64,000 bases of DNA, from contig JBGAUW010000012.1 in the NCBI GenBank assembly GCA_044228435.1, forward strand, positions 81,092-145,091. The letters are read 5' to 3'. Origin of the DNA: Bog-950 sp044228435 (GTDB lineage: Bacteria; Bacteroidota; Bacteroidia; Chitinophagales; LD1). Both the position numbers and the translations under genes were made by a program. Of the stretch, positions 33,512 through 43,075 are shown piece after piece. Below the pieces are notes generated by a model. That model worked only from the letters and a program-made list of their open reading frames with translations, was not told the DNA's origin and made no database searches. Position 1 is the first letter of the stretch. Each line of letters begins with the position of its first letter.

Positions 33512-35776
33512 ATGAAAGGTGTGATTTTAAAAGCGTGTATAGCTATGGTAATAGCGGCCAAATTTTGTGTAGTAATTCTGGTTTTTTCACTTCCGTTTAC
33601 CCGGCTTTTAGCACAGGCCGAAACCCAAAACCCCGGTACTCCTTTTTGGAAAACAAAAGGCAACAGTGGCACCAACAGTGGCACACATTTTATCGGCACT
33701 ACTGATAATGTATCGGTAAGGTTTAGAACTAACAACACAGAAAGAGCGGTAATTGATAGTGTTGGAAATGTTGGGATAGGAATCGCTTCGCCCTTGCGCA
33801 GATTACATATTGCCGGCAATACGCATACCATTCGCATTGAGGGCCTGGGGGTCGGGGGGACGTTTGTGGCATCACCGGCAGCCACCACCGATAAATTGGT
33901 TTTTGTTTCCAACAACGGTGATCTTAGAGCCATACCTAATGGAACAAACGGGCAGGTGCTTATTATTACAAGCGGTATACCCGGATGGAGTTCGGGTAGC
34001 GCTGGACCAACAGGCAATACCGGGCCGACAGGCAGCACCGGCGCCACAGGCAATACAGGAGATATCGGTTTAACCGGGGCCACGGGTGTAACCGGGCCAA
34101 CAGGAATTACAGGGGTAACCGGCAGCACCGGGCGTACAGGCGCAACCGGGGCTACGGGCAACACGGGCGCTACCGGCAATGCAGGAGTTGCGGGCAACAC
34201 GGGTGCTACGGGAGTAACCGGCATAACGGGTTTTACCGGCAGCACCGGAGCAACAGGTGCACAGGGAGTAATAGGCCCAACGGGTAGTGCTGGCGCTACA
34301 GGCAATACCGGCCCTACAGGCATCACCGGCGTAGCTGGAGCAACCGGTGCAACCGGGGTTACTGGAGCAACCGGCATAACCGGTTCTACCGGCAATACAG
34401 GAGCAACAGGCGCCGATGGTTCGATAAACGCCTGGGGGCTTACCGGTAATGCCGGTACTTTAGCTAGCACTAATTTTATAGGCACTACCGATAACGTACC
34501 CTTTAACGTAAGAGTATTTAATATCCGCAGCGGTAGAATAGATAATGCCCTGCATAATGCCTTGTGGGGGTTTCGGGCGGGGCTACTTATTGCTGGTGGC
34601 AACAATACTTTTATAGGCGATTCGGCGGGCACATTCGCCTCAACCGGTTTACGAAATACGGCTGTTGGGTCTAATGCTATGAACGGAGTACAATCAGCAT
34701 TTAACGATGCCACCGATAACGTGGCGGTGGGTTACCGTGCTATGCATAGCTTAACAAGGGGCGAACGGAATGTTGCCGTAGGCAGCCATGCCATGGCTTT
34801 ACTTAGCGGTGGATGGTATGATAATATAGGTATAGGCGACTCGGCTGCCTATAATTTAGGCTGGATACGCAACATTGCCATTGGTTCATCGGCGCTAAAG
34901 AACGCGGATGATGTTAGCTCCTGCATTGCTATTGGTTTAAGGGCCATGTATAATTTAAAAAACAACTCCGCATTATCTTACGTTACGGCCAACAACCTGG
35001 CTATTGGCAATTATGCCATGTATGGTTCGGTTATTACTAACGATACCAGTGCGCGGCTTAACTTGGGCATTGGTAATTATAGCATGTATAATAATAGCAG
35101 TGGCCACTCTAACCTGGCGTTGGGGTACTTTTCTCTATATGCCAATACCAGTGGTTTTAGAAATACCGGTGTGGGTTACAATGTGCTATACGCCAATAGC
35201 ACCGGCGATGGAAATGCAGCCCTCGGCTACCAGGCTGGTTTCGTCAATCAAACAGGCAACTTTAACACCTACGTGGGGCACTATGCCGATGCAAGCTCTT
35301 CAAATTTTTCCAACGCCACCGCCATAGGGGCAAGTGCTCTGGTGGGCGCAAGCAACAGTATGGTGCTGGGTAGTATTAACGGAGTAAACGGGGCTACCGC
35401 CAGTGTAAACGTAGGTATCGGCACTACCACACCTGCCACCAGCCTTGAAATTGATGGTGGCCTTAGTCTCGACTCGGCTTATGTAAGCTGCAGCGCTAAC
35501 TTTACCTTAACGGTTGGCAACCGCAGCTATATACGCATTGCCAGTAGCGTGAGCCCGGCTTTGGCTATTGCTACGCTAAGCGTTGGTTTGGCAATGGGGC
35601 AGGTATTAGTAATAGAGGCAACTGCCACCGGTGGTATAAATGGTGTGCGTATTGCCGATAACGCAGCAACCAACAACACCAACACCAGCGGCGACCGCAA
35701 CCTTACCGAAGGCGATACGCTTACCCTGATATGGAACGGTACCGATTGGATTGAAATTGCGTTTGCCGATAATTAA
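33512..35776 (+). CDS. Collagen-like, YadA-head-like surface protein
   Basis: 754-residue predicted surface protein. A signal peptide (about 1-37, ending RLLAQ) precedes a short globular part. Residues about 162-306 are some 46 Gly-X-Y triplets rich in GxT (GATGNTGATGVTG), like the collagenous stalks of bacterial BclA-type proteins. Residues about 360-640 hold roughly thirteen head repeats of the YadA left-handed beta-roll type (AVGSNAM, AVGYRAM, AIGSSAL, AIGNYAM, GIGNYSM, ALGYQAG). Both elements trimerise in other proteins. The C terminus (LIWNGTDWIEIAFADN) is a tail-fibre-like strand; there is no T9SS domain or YadA barrel, so anchoring is unexplained. It ends 3 bp from the convergent metH stop. 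Confidence 0.88.
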   Translation: MKGVILKACIAMVIAAKFCVVILVFSLPFTRLLAQAETQNPGTPFWKTKGNSGTNSGTHFIGTTDNVSVRFRTNNTERAVIDSVGNVGIGIASPLRRLHIAGNTHTIRIEGLGVGGTFVASPAATTDKLVFVSNNGDLRAIPNGTNGQVLIITSGIPGWSSGSAGPTGNTGPTGSTGATGNTGDIGLTGATGVTGPTGITGVTGSTGRTGATGATGNTGATGNAGVAGNTGATGVTGITGFTGSTGATGAQGVIGPTGSAGATGNTGPTGITGVAGATGATGVTGATGITGSTGNTGATGADGSINAWGLTGNAGTLASTNFIGTTDNVPFNVRVFNIRSGRIDNALHNALWGFRAGLLIAGGNNTFIGDSAGTFASTGLRNTAVGSNAMNGVQSAFNDATDNVAVGYRAMHSLTRGERNVAVGSHAMALLSGGWYDNIGIGDSAAYNLGWIRNIAIGSSALKNADDVSSCIAIGLRAMYNLKNNSALSYVTANNLAIGNYAMYGSVITNDTSARLNLGIGNYSMYNNSSGHSNLALGYFSLYANTSGFRNTGVGYNVLYANSTGDGNAALGYQAGFVNQTGNFNTYVGHYADASSSNFSNATAIGASALVGASNSMVLGSINGVNGATASVNVGIGTTTPATSLEIDGGLSLDSAYVSCSANFTLTVGNRSYIRIASSVSPALAIATLSVGLAMGQVLVIEATATGGINGVRIADNAATNNTNTSGDRNLTEGDTLTLIWNGTDWIEIAFADN
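34000..34425 (+). repeat. Collagen-like minisatellite
   Basis: Nine-base periodic coding repeats of the GGCRNNACN type specify the Gly-X-Thr stalk. Copy number is likely to vary between strains. Confidence 0.85.
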
Positions 35777-35779
35777 GCT

Positions 35780-38700
35780 TTAATACGCAATATTAGATCC
35801 CAGCCACCTTTCCATTTCGGCAAATGGTATGCCTTTAGCTTCAGCTAATGCTTCTACCTGGTCCTTTTGAATTTTGCCTACGCCAAAATATTTAACGTGC
35901 GGCGATGCAAAGTAGAAACCGCTAACCGATGCCGTTGGATACATAGCATAGCTTTCGGTTAGTTTAATACCGGTGTTTTTTTCTACATCCATCAACTCCC
36001 ATATCTGTGGCTTAAGGGTATGGTCGGGGCAAGCGGGGTAGCCCGGTGCCGGGCGTATGCCCTGGTATTTTTCCTGCACCAGTTCTTCGTTGGTTAGGGT
36101 TTCATTTGCTGCATAGCCCCAAAGTTCTTTTCGCACTAACTGGTGCATGCGCTCTGCAAAGGCTTCGGCAAGGCGGTCGGCCAGTGCCTTTAGCATTATG
36201 CTGTTATAATCGTCGTGGTCTTTTTCAAACTTCTCAATCCACTTCTCAATGCCTATACCGGTGGTTACTGCAAAGGTTCCAAAGTAATCTTTATCGGGGC
36301 TTACATAGTCGGCCAGGCAGAAGTTAGCGCGCCCGTTCTTTTGCGTTTGCTGCCGCATAAAATCAAAGCGGGTGCCATTGGCCAGTTCTACTGCATCGCC
36401 GTTGCTCTTCGCTTCAAAAATTCCGATTACACCTTTAGCAGTTATCCATTTTTCGTCAATCACTTTTTTCAAAAGTGCCTGCGCATCGTTATATAATTTT
36501 TTAGCCTCCTTGCCGTACTTATCACTTTCAAAAATACGCGGATAAGTACCGCTCATTTCCCAGGTGCTAAAAAACGGCGACCAATCAATATATTCTGCCA
36601 ACTCAGCTAAGGAGTAATCATCAAATACTTTTATACCTATAAAATTTGGCTTGGTAATTTCCTCTTTCGCCCAATCTAATTTCAGTTTGTTTTTGCGGGC
36701 CTCTTTAAGGCTTACATACTCTACATCGCTTTTGCGGTTGGCATGCAGTTCGCGCATTTCGGCATACTCGCCTTTTACTGCGTTGGCAAAATTAACGCTC
36801 TCATCTTTACTTAACAGGCTGCTGGCTACGGTTACCGCCTTGCTGGCATCCAGTACGTGCACTACATTACCGCTGTAACCCGGTGCTACCTTTACAGCTG
36901 TGTGCAGCTTGCTGGTAGTGGCTCCGCCTATCAATAGCGGTTGTTTCATTCCTAATCGCTCCATCTCTTTTGCTACGTGTACCATTTCATCCAGCGATGG
37001 GGTAATCAATCCGCTTAGCCCTATTATTTGTGCCCCTTCTTCACGGGCACGCTCTAATATTTTATCGGCGGGCACCATTACGCCCATGTCTATAATCTCG
37101 TAGTTGTTGCAAGCCAACACCACGCCTACAATGTTTTTTCCAATATCGTGCACATCGCCCTTAACGGTGGCCAGTAATATTTTGCCATTGTTCTTAGCTG
37201 TATTACCGGTGCGTTTTTTTTCTTCCTCCAGGTAAGGCAACAAATACGCCACGGCCTTTTTCATAACGCGGGCGCTTTTTACCACCTGCGGTAAAAACAT
37301 TTTACCGCTGCCAAACAAATCGCCCACTATGTTCATACCGGCCATTAGTGGTCCTTCAATAATCTCTAAGGGTTTGTTATACTTCTGGCGGGCCTCCTCA
37401 GTATCGGCATCAATAAACTCTACAATGCCTTTTACAAGCGCATGTGCCAGTCTGTCTTCAACTGTTCCGTTGCGCCATTCTTCATTTACTACTTCGGTTT
37501 TATCTTTCTTTTTAACCGTATCGGCAAAGGCTAACAAGCGCTCTGTAGCGTCTTCGCGGCGGTCAAGCATTACATCTTCTACATGCTCCAATAAATCTTT
37601 AGGTATATCATCATATACCTCCAGCATGGTAGGGTTTACAATGCCCATGTCCATACCGTTTTTAATAGCGTGATATAAAAACACCGAGTGCATAGCCTCG
37701 CGCACGGCATTGTTGCCGCGGAAAGAGAAGCTTACATTACTTACACCACCGCTAATGTGGGCATGCGGCAGGTTTTCTTTTATCCATTTGGTAGCACGGA
37801 AAAAATCCATCGCATTTTGGCGGTGTTCTTCCATACCCGTTGCCACCGGAAAAATATTCGGGTCGAAAATGATATCCTCTGCCGGAAAGTTTACCTGCTC
37901 GGTAAGTATTTTATAGCTGCGCTCGCAAATTTCTATGCGGCGTTCGTAGCTATCAGCCTGGCCCTTTTCGTCAAAGGCCATTACAATTACTGCTGCGCCA
38001 TAGTTGCGTATAAGTCGCGCCTGCTTTACAAACTCTTCCTCTCCGCCTTTAAGCGATATAGAGTTTACTATACCCTTGCCCTGCAAACATTTTAAACCAG
38101 CCTCTATAATGTGAAATTTTGAGCTATCTACCATTATGGGCGCCTTGGCAATGTCGGGTTCAGAGGCTACCAGGTTGATGAATTTCTTCATTGCCTGTTC
38201 GCCATCCAGCATCCCCTCATCCATGTTTATATCTATCACCTGCGCGCCGCCTTGTACCTGGTCTAAGGCCACGGCCAATGCATCTTCATACTTATCTTCT
38301 TTAACTAGTTTTAAAAACTTAGCCGAACCGGTAACGTTGGTGCGCTCGCCTACGTTCATAAAGTTGCTTTCGGCAGTCATTGTCAATGGCTCAAGGCCGC
38401 TTAGCTGCATAAACGGTATACGGCGCGGGGTAGTGCGCGGTGCATACTTACCGGCTACGCGGGCAAACTCGCGTATGTGGTCGGGCGTAGTACCACAGCA
38501 ACCACCAACTATATTTACAAAACCGCTCTTACAAAAATCTTCAATGTCCTCAGCCATCATCACCGGTGTTTCATCGTACCCACCAAAGGCATTTGGCAGA
38601 CCGGCGTTAGGGTAAACGCTTACCAGCGTGTGTGCCACGTTCGATAATGTTTCCAGGTAAGGGCGCATATCTTTAGCTCCCAGGGCACAGTTAAGGCCTA

Positions 38701-39427
38701 CCGAAAGCAGGTTGGCATGCTTAATCGAAATCCAGAAGGCTTCCGTGGTTTGCCCGCTTAGGGTCCGTCCGCTGGCATCGGTAATAGTACCCGAAACCGA
38801 AACAGGCAGGTTAGTGCCTTTTTCTTCCTGCACCTTTATAATGGCAAACAAGGCGGCCTTACAGTTAAGTGTATCAAACACGGTTTCTACCAATAGCCAA
38901 TCAGCACCGCCATCAATCAGGCCGTGGGCCTGTTCGCTATAGGCAACTACTAAATCATCGAAGGTAACTGCCCGGTAGCCGGGGTTATTTACATCCGGCG
39001 AAATAGAAGCCGTGCGGTTAGTAGGGCCAAAGGCACCTGCTACAAAGCGCGGTTTAGAAGGGTCTTTTTTAGTAAACTCTTCAGCTACTTCTTTAGCAAT
39101 TTTTGCCGATTGAAAGTTCAGCTCATAGGCTAAATGCTCCAGCTTATAATCGGCCTGGGCTATGGTGGTAGATGAGAAAGTATTGGTTTCTATAATATCG
39201 GCACCCGCCTCTAAGTATTGCGCGTGTATCTCTTTTATTATCTGCGGCTGGGTAATGCTTAGCAAATCGTTATTGCCACGTAAGTCGTGCGCATGGTCTT
39301 TAAGTAGTTCGCCGCGAAAAGCCGCTTCGTCTAAAGTATAGCGCTGTATCATAGTGCCCATGGCACCGTCTAAAACCAAAATACGCTTTTTAAGTTCCTG
39401 TTCCAGTTTGGAAATGTTCTTACTCAT
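35780..39427 (-). CDS. metH: Cobalamin-dependent methionine synthase
   Basis: MetH, transferring the methyl group of 5-methyltetrahydrofolate to homocysteine through methylcobalamin. The 1215-residue length covers all modules in order: homocysteine-binding (about 1-330, ending with the zinc-binding GGCCGTTPDHI), pterin-binding (345-610, MNVGERTNVTGS), cap and B12-binding (about 650-870, DVHDIGKNIV with the cobalt-ligand His), and the AdoMet-binding reactivation domain (about 900-1190, with RPAPGYPACPDH). It is intact and single-copy here. A SAM-I riboswitch precedes it on the same strand, so expression should fall when SAM is plentiful. metF is divergent 326 bp away. The stop is 3 bp from the convergent collagen-like gene with no terminator between. 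Confidence 0.99.
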   Translation of the reverse strand: MSKNISKLEQELKKRILVLDGAMGTMIQRYTLDEAAFRGELLKDHAHDLRGNNDLLSITQPQIIKEIHAQYLEAGADIIETNTFSSTTIAQADYKLEHLAYELNFQSAKIAKEVAEEFTKKDPSKPRFVAGAFGPTNRTASISPDVNNPGYRAVTFDDLVVAYSEQAHGLIDGGADWLLVETVFDTLNCKAALFAIIKVQEEKGTNLPVSVSGTITDASGRTLSGQTTEAFWISIKHANLLSVGLNCALGAKDMRPYLETLSNVAHTLVSVYPNAGLPNAFGGYDETPVMMAEDIEDFCKSGFVNIVGGCCGTTPDHIREFARVAGKYAPRTTPRRIPFMQLSGLEPLTMTAESNFMNVGERTNVTGSAKFLKLVKEDKYEDALAVALDQVQGGAQVIDINMDEGMLDGEQAMKKFINLVASEPDIAKAPIMVDSSKFHIIEAGLKCLQGKGIVNSISLKGGEEEFVKQARLIRNYGAAVIVMAFDEKGQADSYERRIEICERSYKILTEQVNFPAEDIIFDPNIFPVATGMEEHRQNAMDFFRATKWIKENLPHAHISGGVSNVSFSFRGNNAVREAMHSVFLYHAIKNGMDMGIVNPTMLEVYDDIPKDLLEHVEDVMLDRREDATERLLAFADTVKKKDKTEVVNEEWRNGTVEDRLAHALVKGIVEFIDADTEEARQKYNKPLEIIEGPLMAGMNIVGDLFGSGKMFLPQVVKSARVMKKAVAYLLPYLEEEKKRTGNTAKNNGKILLATVKGDVHDIGKNIVGVVLACNNYEIIDMGVMVPADKILERAREEGAQIIGLSGLITPSLDEMVHVAKEMERLGMKQPLLIGGATTSKLHTAVKVAPGYSGNVVHVLDASKAVTVASSLLSKDESVNFANAVKGEYAEMRELHANRKSDVEYVSLKEARKNKLKLDWAKEEITKPNFIGIKVFDDYSLAELAEYIDWSPFFSTWEMSGTYPRIFESDKYGKEAKKLYNDAQALLKKVIDEKWITAKGVIGIFEAKSNGDAVELANGTRFDFMRQQTQKNGRANFCLADYVSPDKDYFGTFAVTTGIGIEKWIEKFEKDHDDYNSIMLKALADRLAEAFAERMHQLVRKELWGYAANETLTNEELVQEKYQGIRPAPGYPACPDHTLKPQIWELMDVEKNTGIKLTESYAMYPTASVSGFYFASPHVKYFGVGKIQKDQVEALAEAKGIPFAEMERWLGSNIAY

Positions 39428-39511
39428 AAGTCTATAGTTTCTCTCTCAAATTAATTTTGATGCAGTGGGTATCAAGAAGTATTGATTTGGCAGGGCGAGA
39501 ATTTTGGTTCT

Positions 39512-39600
39512 CTTATCTGTCAGGAATTGGCACCTTTCCTATTTGCATAGGATGGTTGTCAAGACTTCATAGGGCCTGTCCCTCAGTCTTTCTTGATAAG
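39512..39600 (-). ncRNA. SAM-I (S-box) riboswitch upstream of metH
   Basis: On the minus strand the leader reads CTTATCAAGAAAGACTGAGG, then GGACAGGCCCTATGAAG, GACAACC, and AAGGTGCCAATTCCTGACAG, ending with GATAAG, which pairs with the opening CTTATC as helix P1. These are the conserved core segments of SAM-I. A short hairpin GAGAA/TTCTC overlaps the 3' side of P1 (39497-39512) and may be part of the expression platform. No poly-U terminator is evident before the gene, so control may act on translation. Confidence 0.93.
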
Positions 39601-39676
39601 CAATGAATCAAAGAGCTGGGCAAATATAGTCAGGTTTACCTATAATTAAAATCGTTGTTTACATTCGCCCCCTAAT

Positions 39677-39723
39677 GAAATCAATCTTGCACCTATAAAC
39701 AGTTTTAAAACAAGATTGATTCC
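39677..39723 (+). promoter_or_regulatory. Inverted repeat in the metF leader
   Basis: GAAATCAATCTTG (39677-39689) and CAAGATTGATTCC (39711-39723) pair in 12 of 13 positions, ending 30 bp before the metF start. It could be an RNA hairpin or an operator. It is not a SAM-I core. Confidence 0.45.
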
Positions 39724-39753
39724 ATTTGCCAATTGAAACATTAACAGAGCCAA

Positions 39754-40704
39754 ATGAAAGTAACCGAACACATAGCCACAGCCCAGGGCAAAACACTTTT
39801 TTCTATAGAAGTGTTACCACCGCAAAAAGGAAAAACCATTGATGATTTAATAAAGGTGATAGAACCCTTAATGGAGTTTAAGCCACCTTTTATTGATGTA
39901 ACGTACCACCGCGAGGAGATAATTTACAAAAAGAGGGCGGATGGATTAATAGAAGAAGTGCCCCTGCGCAAGCGCCCAGGTACAGTAGGTATTTGCGCCG
40001 CCCTTAAAGGCCGTTTTAATGTAGATACCGTGCCGCATTTGGTATGCGGCGGCTTTACCCCCGAAGAAACCGAAGATGCCTTATTTACACTTTACTACTT
40101 AGGTATAAATAACGTATTGCTGCTACAAGGCGATGCCGATAAAAGCCAAAAAGCGAGTAAGACATCGGCATATAAATATGCCAGCGACCTGGTGCTACAG
40201 GTTGCCAATATGAACAAGGGCAAATTTTTGCACGAGGAAACCGAAAACGAAATGAAAACCAATTTCTGTATTGGTGTTGCGGCTTACCCCGAAAAACATT
40301 TCGAAGCCCCTAACCTTAACAGCGATTTAAAGTGGCTGAAGCACAAGGTAGATTGTGGCAGCGATTATATGGTTACACAAATGTTTTTCGACAACAAAAA
40401 GTATTTTGAGTTTGTAGATAAGTGCCGCGCTGCGGGCATCACTATTCCTATCATTCCGGGTATTAAGCCTATTGCACAAAAGGCACAGCTATCTTCTTTA
40501 TCGCGTATTTTCCATATCGATATTCCGGAGGAGTTAGCGAATGAAGTTGAAAAATGTGCAGATGATAAAGCCGTTAAACGCCTGGGTATAGAGTGGGCCA
40601 TACAGCAAAGTAAGGAGCTGAAAGCAGCAGGGGTGCCTTGCTTACACTATTACACCATGAGCCGCAGCGAGGCCACCATAGAGATAGCCAAAGCTGTATT
40701 CTAA
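39754..40704 (+). CDS. metF: Methylenetetrahydrofolate reductase
   Basis: MetF reduces 5,10-methylenetetrahydrofolate to 5-methyltetrahydrofolate with FAD, supplying the methyl donor for MetH. The 316-residue TIM barrel has FSIEVLPPQKG at the start, VTYHREE, LLQGD in the FAD-binding region, CIGVAAYPEKH, and the substrate block DCGSDYMVTQMFFDNKKYF. The C terminus PCLHYYTMSRSEAT is normal. It is divergent from metH and shares its intergenic region but not its riboswitch, which is on the other strand. It ends with a strong terminator shared with the convergent helicase gene. Confidence 0.97.
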   Translation: MKVTEHIATAQGKTLFSIEVLPPQKGKTIDDLIKVIEPLMEFKPPFIDVTYHREEIIYKKRADGLIEEVPLRKRPGTVGICAALKGRFNVDTVPHLVCGGFTPEETEDALFTLYYLGINNVLLLQGDADKSQKASKTSAYKYASDLVLQVANMNKGKFLHEETENEMKTNFCIGVAAYPEKHFEAPNLNSDLKWLKHKVDCGSDYMVTQMFFDNKKYFEFVDKCRAAGITIPIIPGIKPIAQKAQLSSLSRIFHIDIPEELANEVEKCADDKAVKRLGIEWAIQQSKELKAAGVPCLHYYTMSRSEATIEIAKAVF

Positions 40705-40737
40705 TCAACTATAGTAATAGTCAACTTACACCAATAA

Positions 40738-40764
40738 AAAAGGCCCCGCTAAAACGGGGCCTTT
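40738..40764. terminator. Bidirectional terminator between metF and the helicase gene
   Basis: AAAGGCCCCG / CGGGGCCTTT stem with a CTAAAA loop and T runs on both sides. Confidence 0.92.
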
Positions 40765-40840
40765 GTATTTTAAAACTGTAATTAGTATTTGTATTGGCTG
40801 TTATCTATTTACTTAATACTAACTACTCTTTACTATTAGT

Positions 40841-42835
40841 CTACCAGCTCAAATCGTCGTCGCTGAATTTTTTCATAAACGAATCCAACTCGCCGCCTTC
40901 ATTCTTTTTCTTCGAAGGTTTAGTTTCGGTTGCTGGTTTCTTTTCAAGGTAGTCGGTTAATTTGTTTTCGCGTTTGCGTAGTGGCTTAGCATCGCTGCTA
41001 TCGCTGGTGGCAAACTCTTTCTTTACAAATTCCTTTTTAACGAACTCCTTCTTAACGAATTCTCTTTTTTCGCCAAACTCTTTGCGTTCGCTGCCGCGGC
41101 GCTCTCCGCCTTCTTTACGGTCGCTGCTGTATGGTTTACGGTCACGGTCGCCAAACGATTTCTTCTCGCCGCCAAAGCTCGAAGATTTCTTGTAGCCGCC
41201 ACCGCCGCCTTCGCCGCGTCTTGCTGCTCCAAAGCCACCGCCGCCATCTTTTTCTTTAGCGCGGGTAACTAATGATTTTCCACCCACTTTGCTTTTGGTA
41301 AACACAGCCAATACTATTTCAGCCTGTTCTGCCGGCAAAGTGATAAAAGAGAAGTTATCGTAAACGCGCACATCATGTATTACCTGTGGGTCTATGCCTG
41401 CTTCGCTGGCTACAAACTCAGCCACCTTTGCGGCGTTCATGCTGCTGGTGTGGCCTTTGGCTACAAACAAGCGTGCCTGGTTGTTACCTACGCCGCCTGC
41501 TGCAGGGCTGCTTTTACCTACCTCGCGGTAGCTGCTTTCTTTTAAAGTATCCTTAAAAGTATAGTTAAGTATAGCCGATAGTACTTGTACTGCTTCGCGG
41601 TCGTCTTCTAACAACTCCTGTGCAAGGGCTAAGTAATCGCTGGCGCTTTTGTGCTCCAGCAAATTCATTAAATCGGTTTTAAGTTTTGCCTTTTTAACCT
41701 GTATTACTTCGTCAACACCCGGAACCTCTTCGCGTTTAATTTCGGTGCGTACAATTTTTTGTATAAACAATAAATCGCGGCGCTCGCTGCTGCTTATTAT
41801 AGATATAGCAGTACCGTGCTTACCGGCGCGGCCGGTACGGCCAATGCGGTGTACGTAAGCCTCAGGGTCTTGCGGTAAGTTATAGTTAACTACGTGCGTT
41901 AAATCGTTCACATCAATACCACGGGCGGCTACATCGGTAGCTACCAGTATGGTTACCTTTTTAAGTTTAAACTTTTTAAGGGTAAGCTCGCGCTGGTTTT
42001 GTGTTACATCGCCATGTATTGCTTCGGCGTCGTAGCCTTTATCTACCAACTTATCGGCAACAATATCCGTATCGGCCTTGGTGCGGCAAAATACTATACC
42101 ATAAAATTCAGGTTCAGTATCTATAATGCGGCAAAGGGTTTCAAAGCGGTCATGGTCGCGCACTTCAAAGTAAATCTGGTCAACCAGCTCAATGGTCATT
42201 TGCTTCTTTTCTACGGCAACCAGTTCATACTCGCCCATAAAAGTTTTAGCAATTTTAAGTATGGGCTGTGGCATAGTAGCGCTAAACAGCAGCATTCTTT
42301 TCTTCTCGGGCACGCTCTTTAATATTTCGCGTACTTCTTCTTCAAAGCCCATATTAAGCATCTCATCAGCCTCATCTAATACCACGTGTGTTACAGCATC
42401 CAGCTTTAATGTTTTACGCTCAATGTGGTCGCGTATACGGCCCGGTGTACCTACAATAATTTGTGCGCCTTTTTCAATAGCACGTGCTTGTGTGCTAAAA
42501 CTTGCACCGCCGTAAACCGACTGTACCCAAAGGCGTTTGCTGCCTTTAAATGAAGATATCTCTTCGGCTACCTGTATGGCTAACTCGCGAGTAGGGCACA
42601 TAATAAGTGCCTGCACTTTTTTCGATGTATCATCCAGCTTATCAATAAGCGGCAAACCAAATGCACCGGTTTTACCGGTACCGGTTTGGGCCTGGCCCAC
42701 TACATCTTTTTCATCTTTTAATAAAATTGGTATTACACGCTCTTGAATTGTCGAAGGTGTTTCCCAGCCCTTTTTTTCTAAAGCGGCTACTGTGTTCTCG
42801 CTAAGGCCGAGCACACGAAATTTTTCCATGTCCAT
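40841..42835 (-). CDS. DEAD-box RNA helicase with DbpA-type RNA-binding domain
   Basis: ATP-dependent RNA helicase of the DeaD/CsdA type, 664 residues. Walker A QAQTGTGKT at 48-56, DEAD at 154-157, FSATM and HRIGRTGR follow. A DbpA-like RNA-binding domain occupies about 475-545 (NQARLFVAKGHTSSM...VIHDVRVYDNFSFITLP). The tail is Gly/Lys/Arg-rich and contains three tandem EFVKK units. Such helicases unwind structured mRNA or rRNA, especially at low temperature. The gene has a long structured leader (see 42836-43020). A gene symbol is not assigned because DeaD and related paralogues cannot be separated by eye. Confidence 0.96.
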   Translation of the reverse strand: MDMEKFRVLGLSENTVAALEKKGWETPSTIQERVIPILLKDEKDVVGQAQTGTGKTGAFGLPLIDKLDDTSKKVQALIMCPTRELAIQVAEEISSFKGSKRLWVQSVYGGASFSTQARAIEKGAQIIVGTPGRIRDHIERKTLKLDAVTHVVLDEADEMLNMGFEEEVREILKSVPEKKRMLLFSATMPQPILKIAKTFMGEYELVAVEKKQMTIELVDQIYFEVRDHDRFETLCRIIDTEPEFYGIVFCRTKADTDIVADKLVDKGYDAEAIHGDVTQNQRELTLKKFKLKKVTILVATDVAARGIDVNDLTHVVNYNLPQDPEAYVHRIGRTGRAGKHGTAISIISSSERRDLLFIQKIVRTEIKREEVPGVDEVIQVKKAKLKTDLMNLLEHKSASDYLALAQELLEDDREAVQVLSAILNYTFKDTLKESSYREVGKSSPAAGGVGNNQARLFVAKGHTSSMNAAKVAEFVASEAGIDPQVIHDVRVYDNFSFITLPAEQAEIVLAVFTKSKVGGKSLVTRAKEKDGGGGFGAARRGEGGGGGYKKSSSFGGEKKSFGDRDRKPYSSDRKEGGERRGSERKEFGEKREFVKKEFVKKEFVKKEFATSDSSDAKPLRKRENKLTDYLEKKPATETKPSKKKNEGGELDSFMKKFSDDDLSW

Positions 42836-43020
42836 GTTGTTTGTTTTGCTGCCAATGCATCAAAACAAATTGATTACACAGGCAATAATTTTTAAAAATA
42901 AATTTCGGCGACCACCGAATTTTTGGAGAGAAGACTGAATGAGGAGATTAGCCCTTGCTGGTCAGCATCTCACACTTAACCCGTGTGATGTAGCGTTTTT
43001 CTTAACGCGCCGCAAAGGTA
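42836..43020 (-). promoter_or_regulatory. Long structured 5' leader of the helicase gene, with promoter
   Basis: A -7 element TACCTTTG lies on the minus strand at 43020-43013, about 180 bp before the start codon. The leader contains hairpins CACAC/GTGTG (around 42971-42987), GCGTT/AACGC (42993-43008), TGCTG/CAGCA (42956-42967) and TTCGG/CCGAA (42904-42919). A long structured leader is a known feature of cold-induced helicase genes in other bacteria; here it is inferred. Confidence 0.55.
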
Positions 43021-43075
43021 GTATAATAAACCACAAGTGTACTATACCGGCGCTAAACAGATATAATTAAAATGC

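Noticed and set aside
34000..34425. Phage tail-fibre origin of the collagen-like gene
   Set aside because: Collagen-like stalks occur in tail fibres, but no phage gene is nearby and a signal peptide is present.
33496..34713. 405-residue Pro/Val-rich open frame on the minus strand
   Set aside because: It is the mirror of the collagen-like triplets (Gly-X-Thr codons read backwards give Pro-Val-X). No start context or homologous pattern supports it.
41012..41062. 15-base repeats in the helicase gene as mobile repeats
   Set aside because: They are in-frame codons for EFVKK units in the basic tail and need no other explanation.
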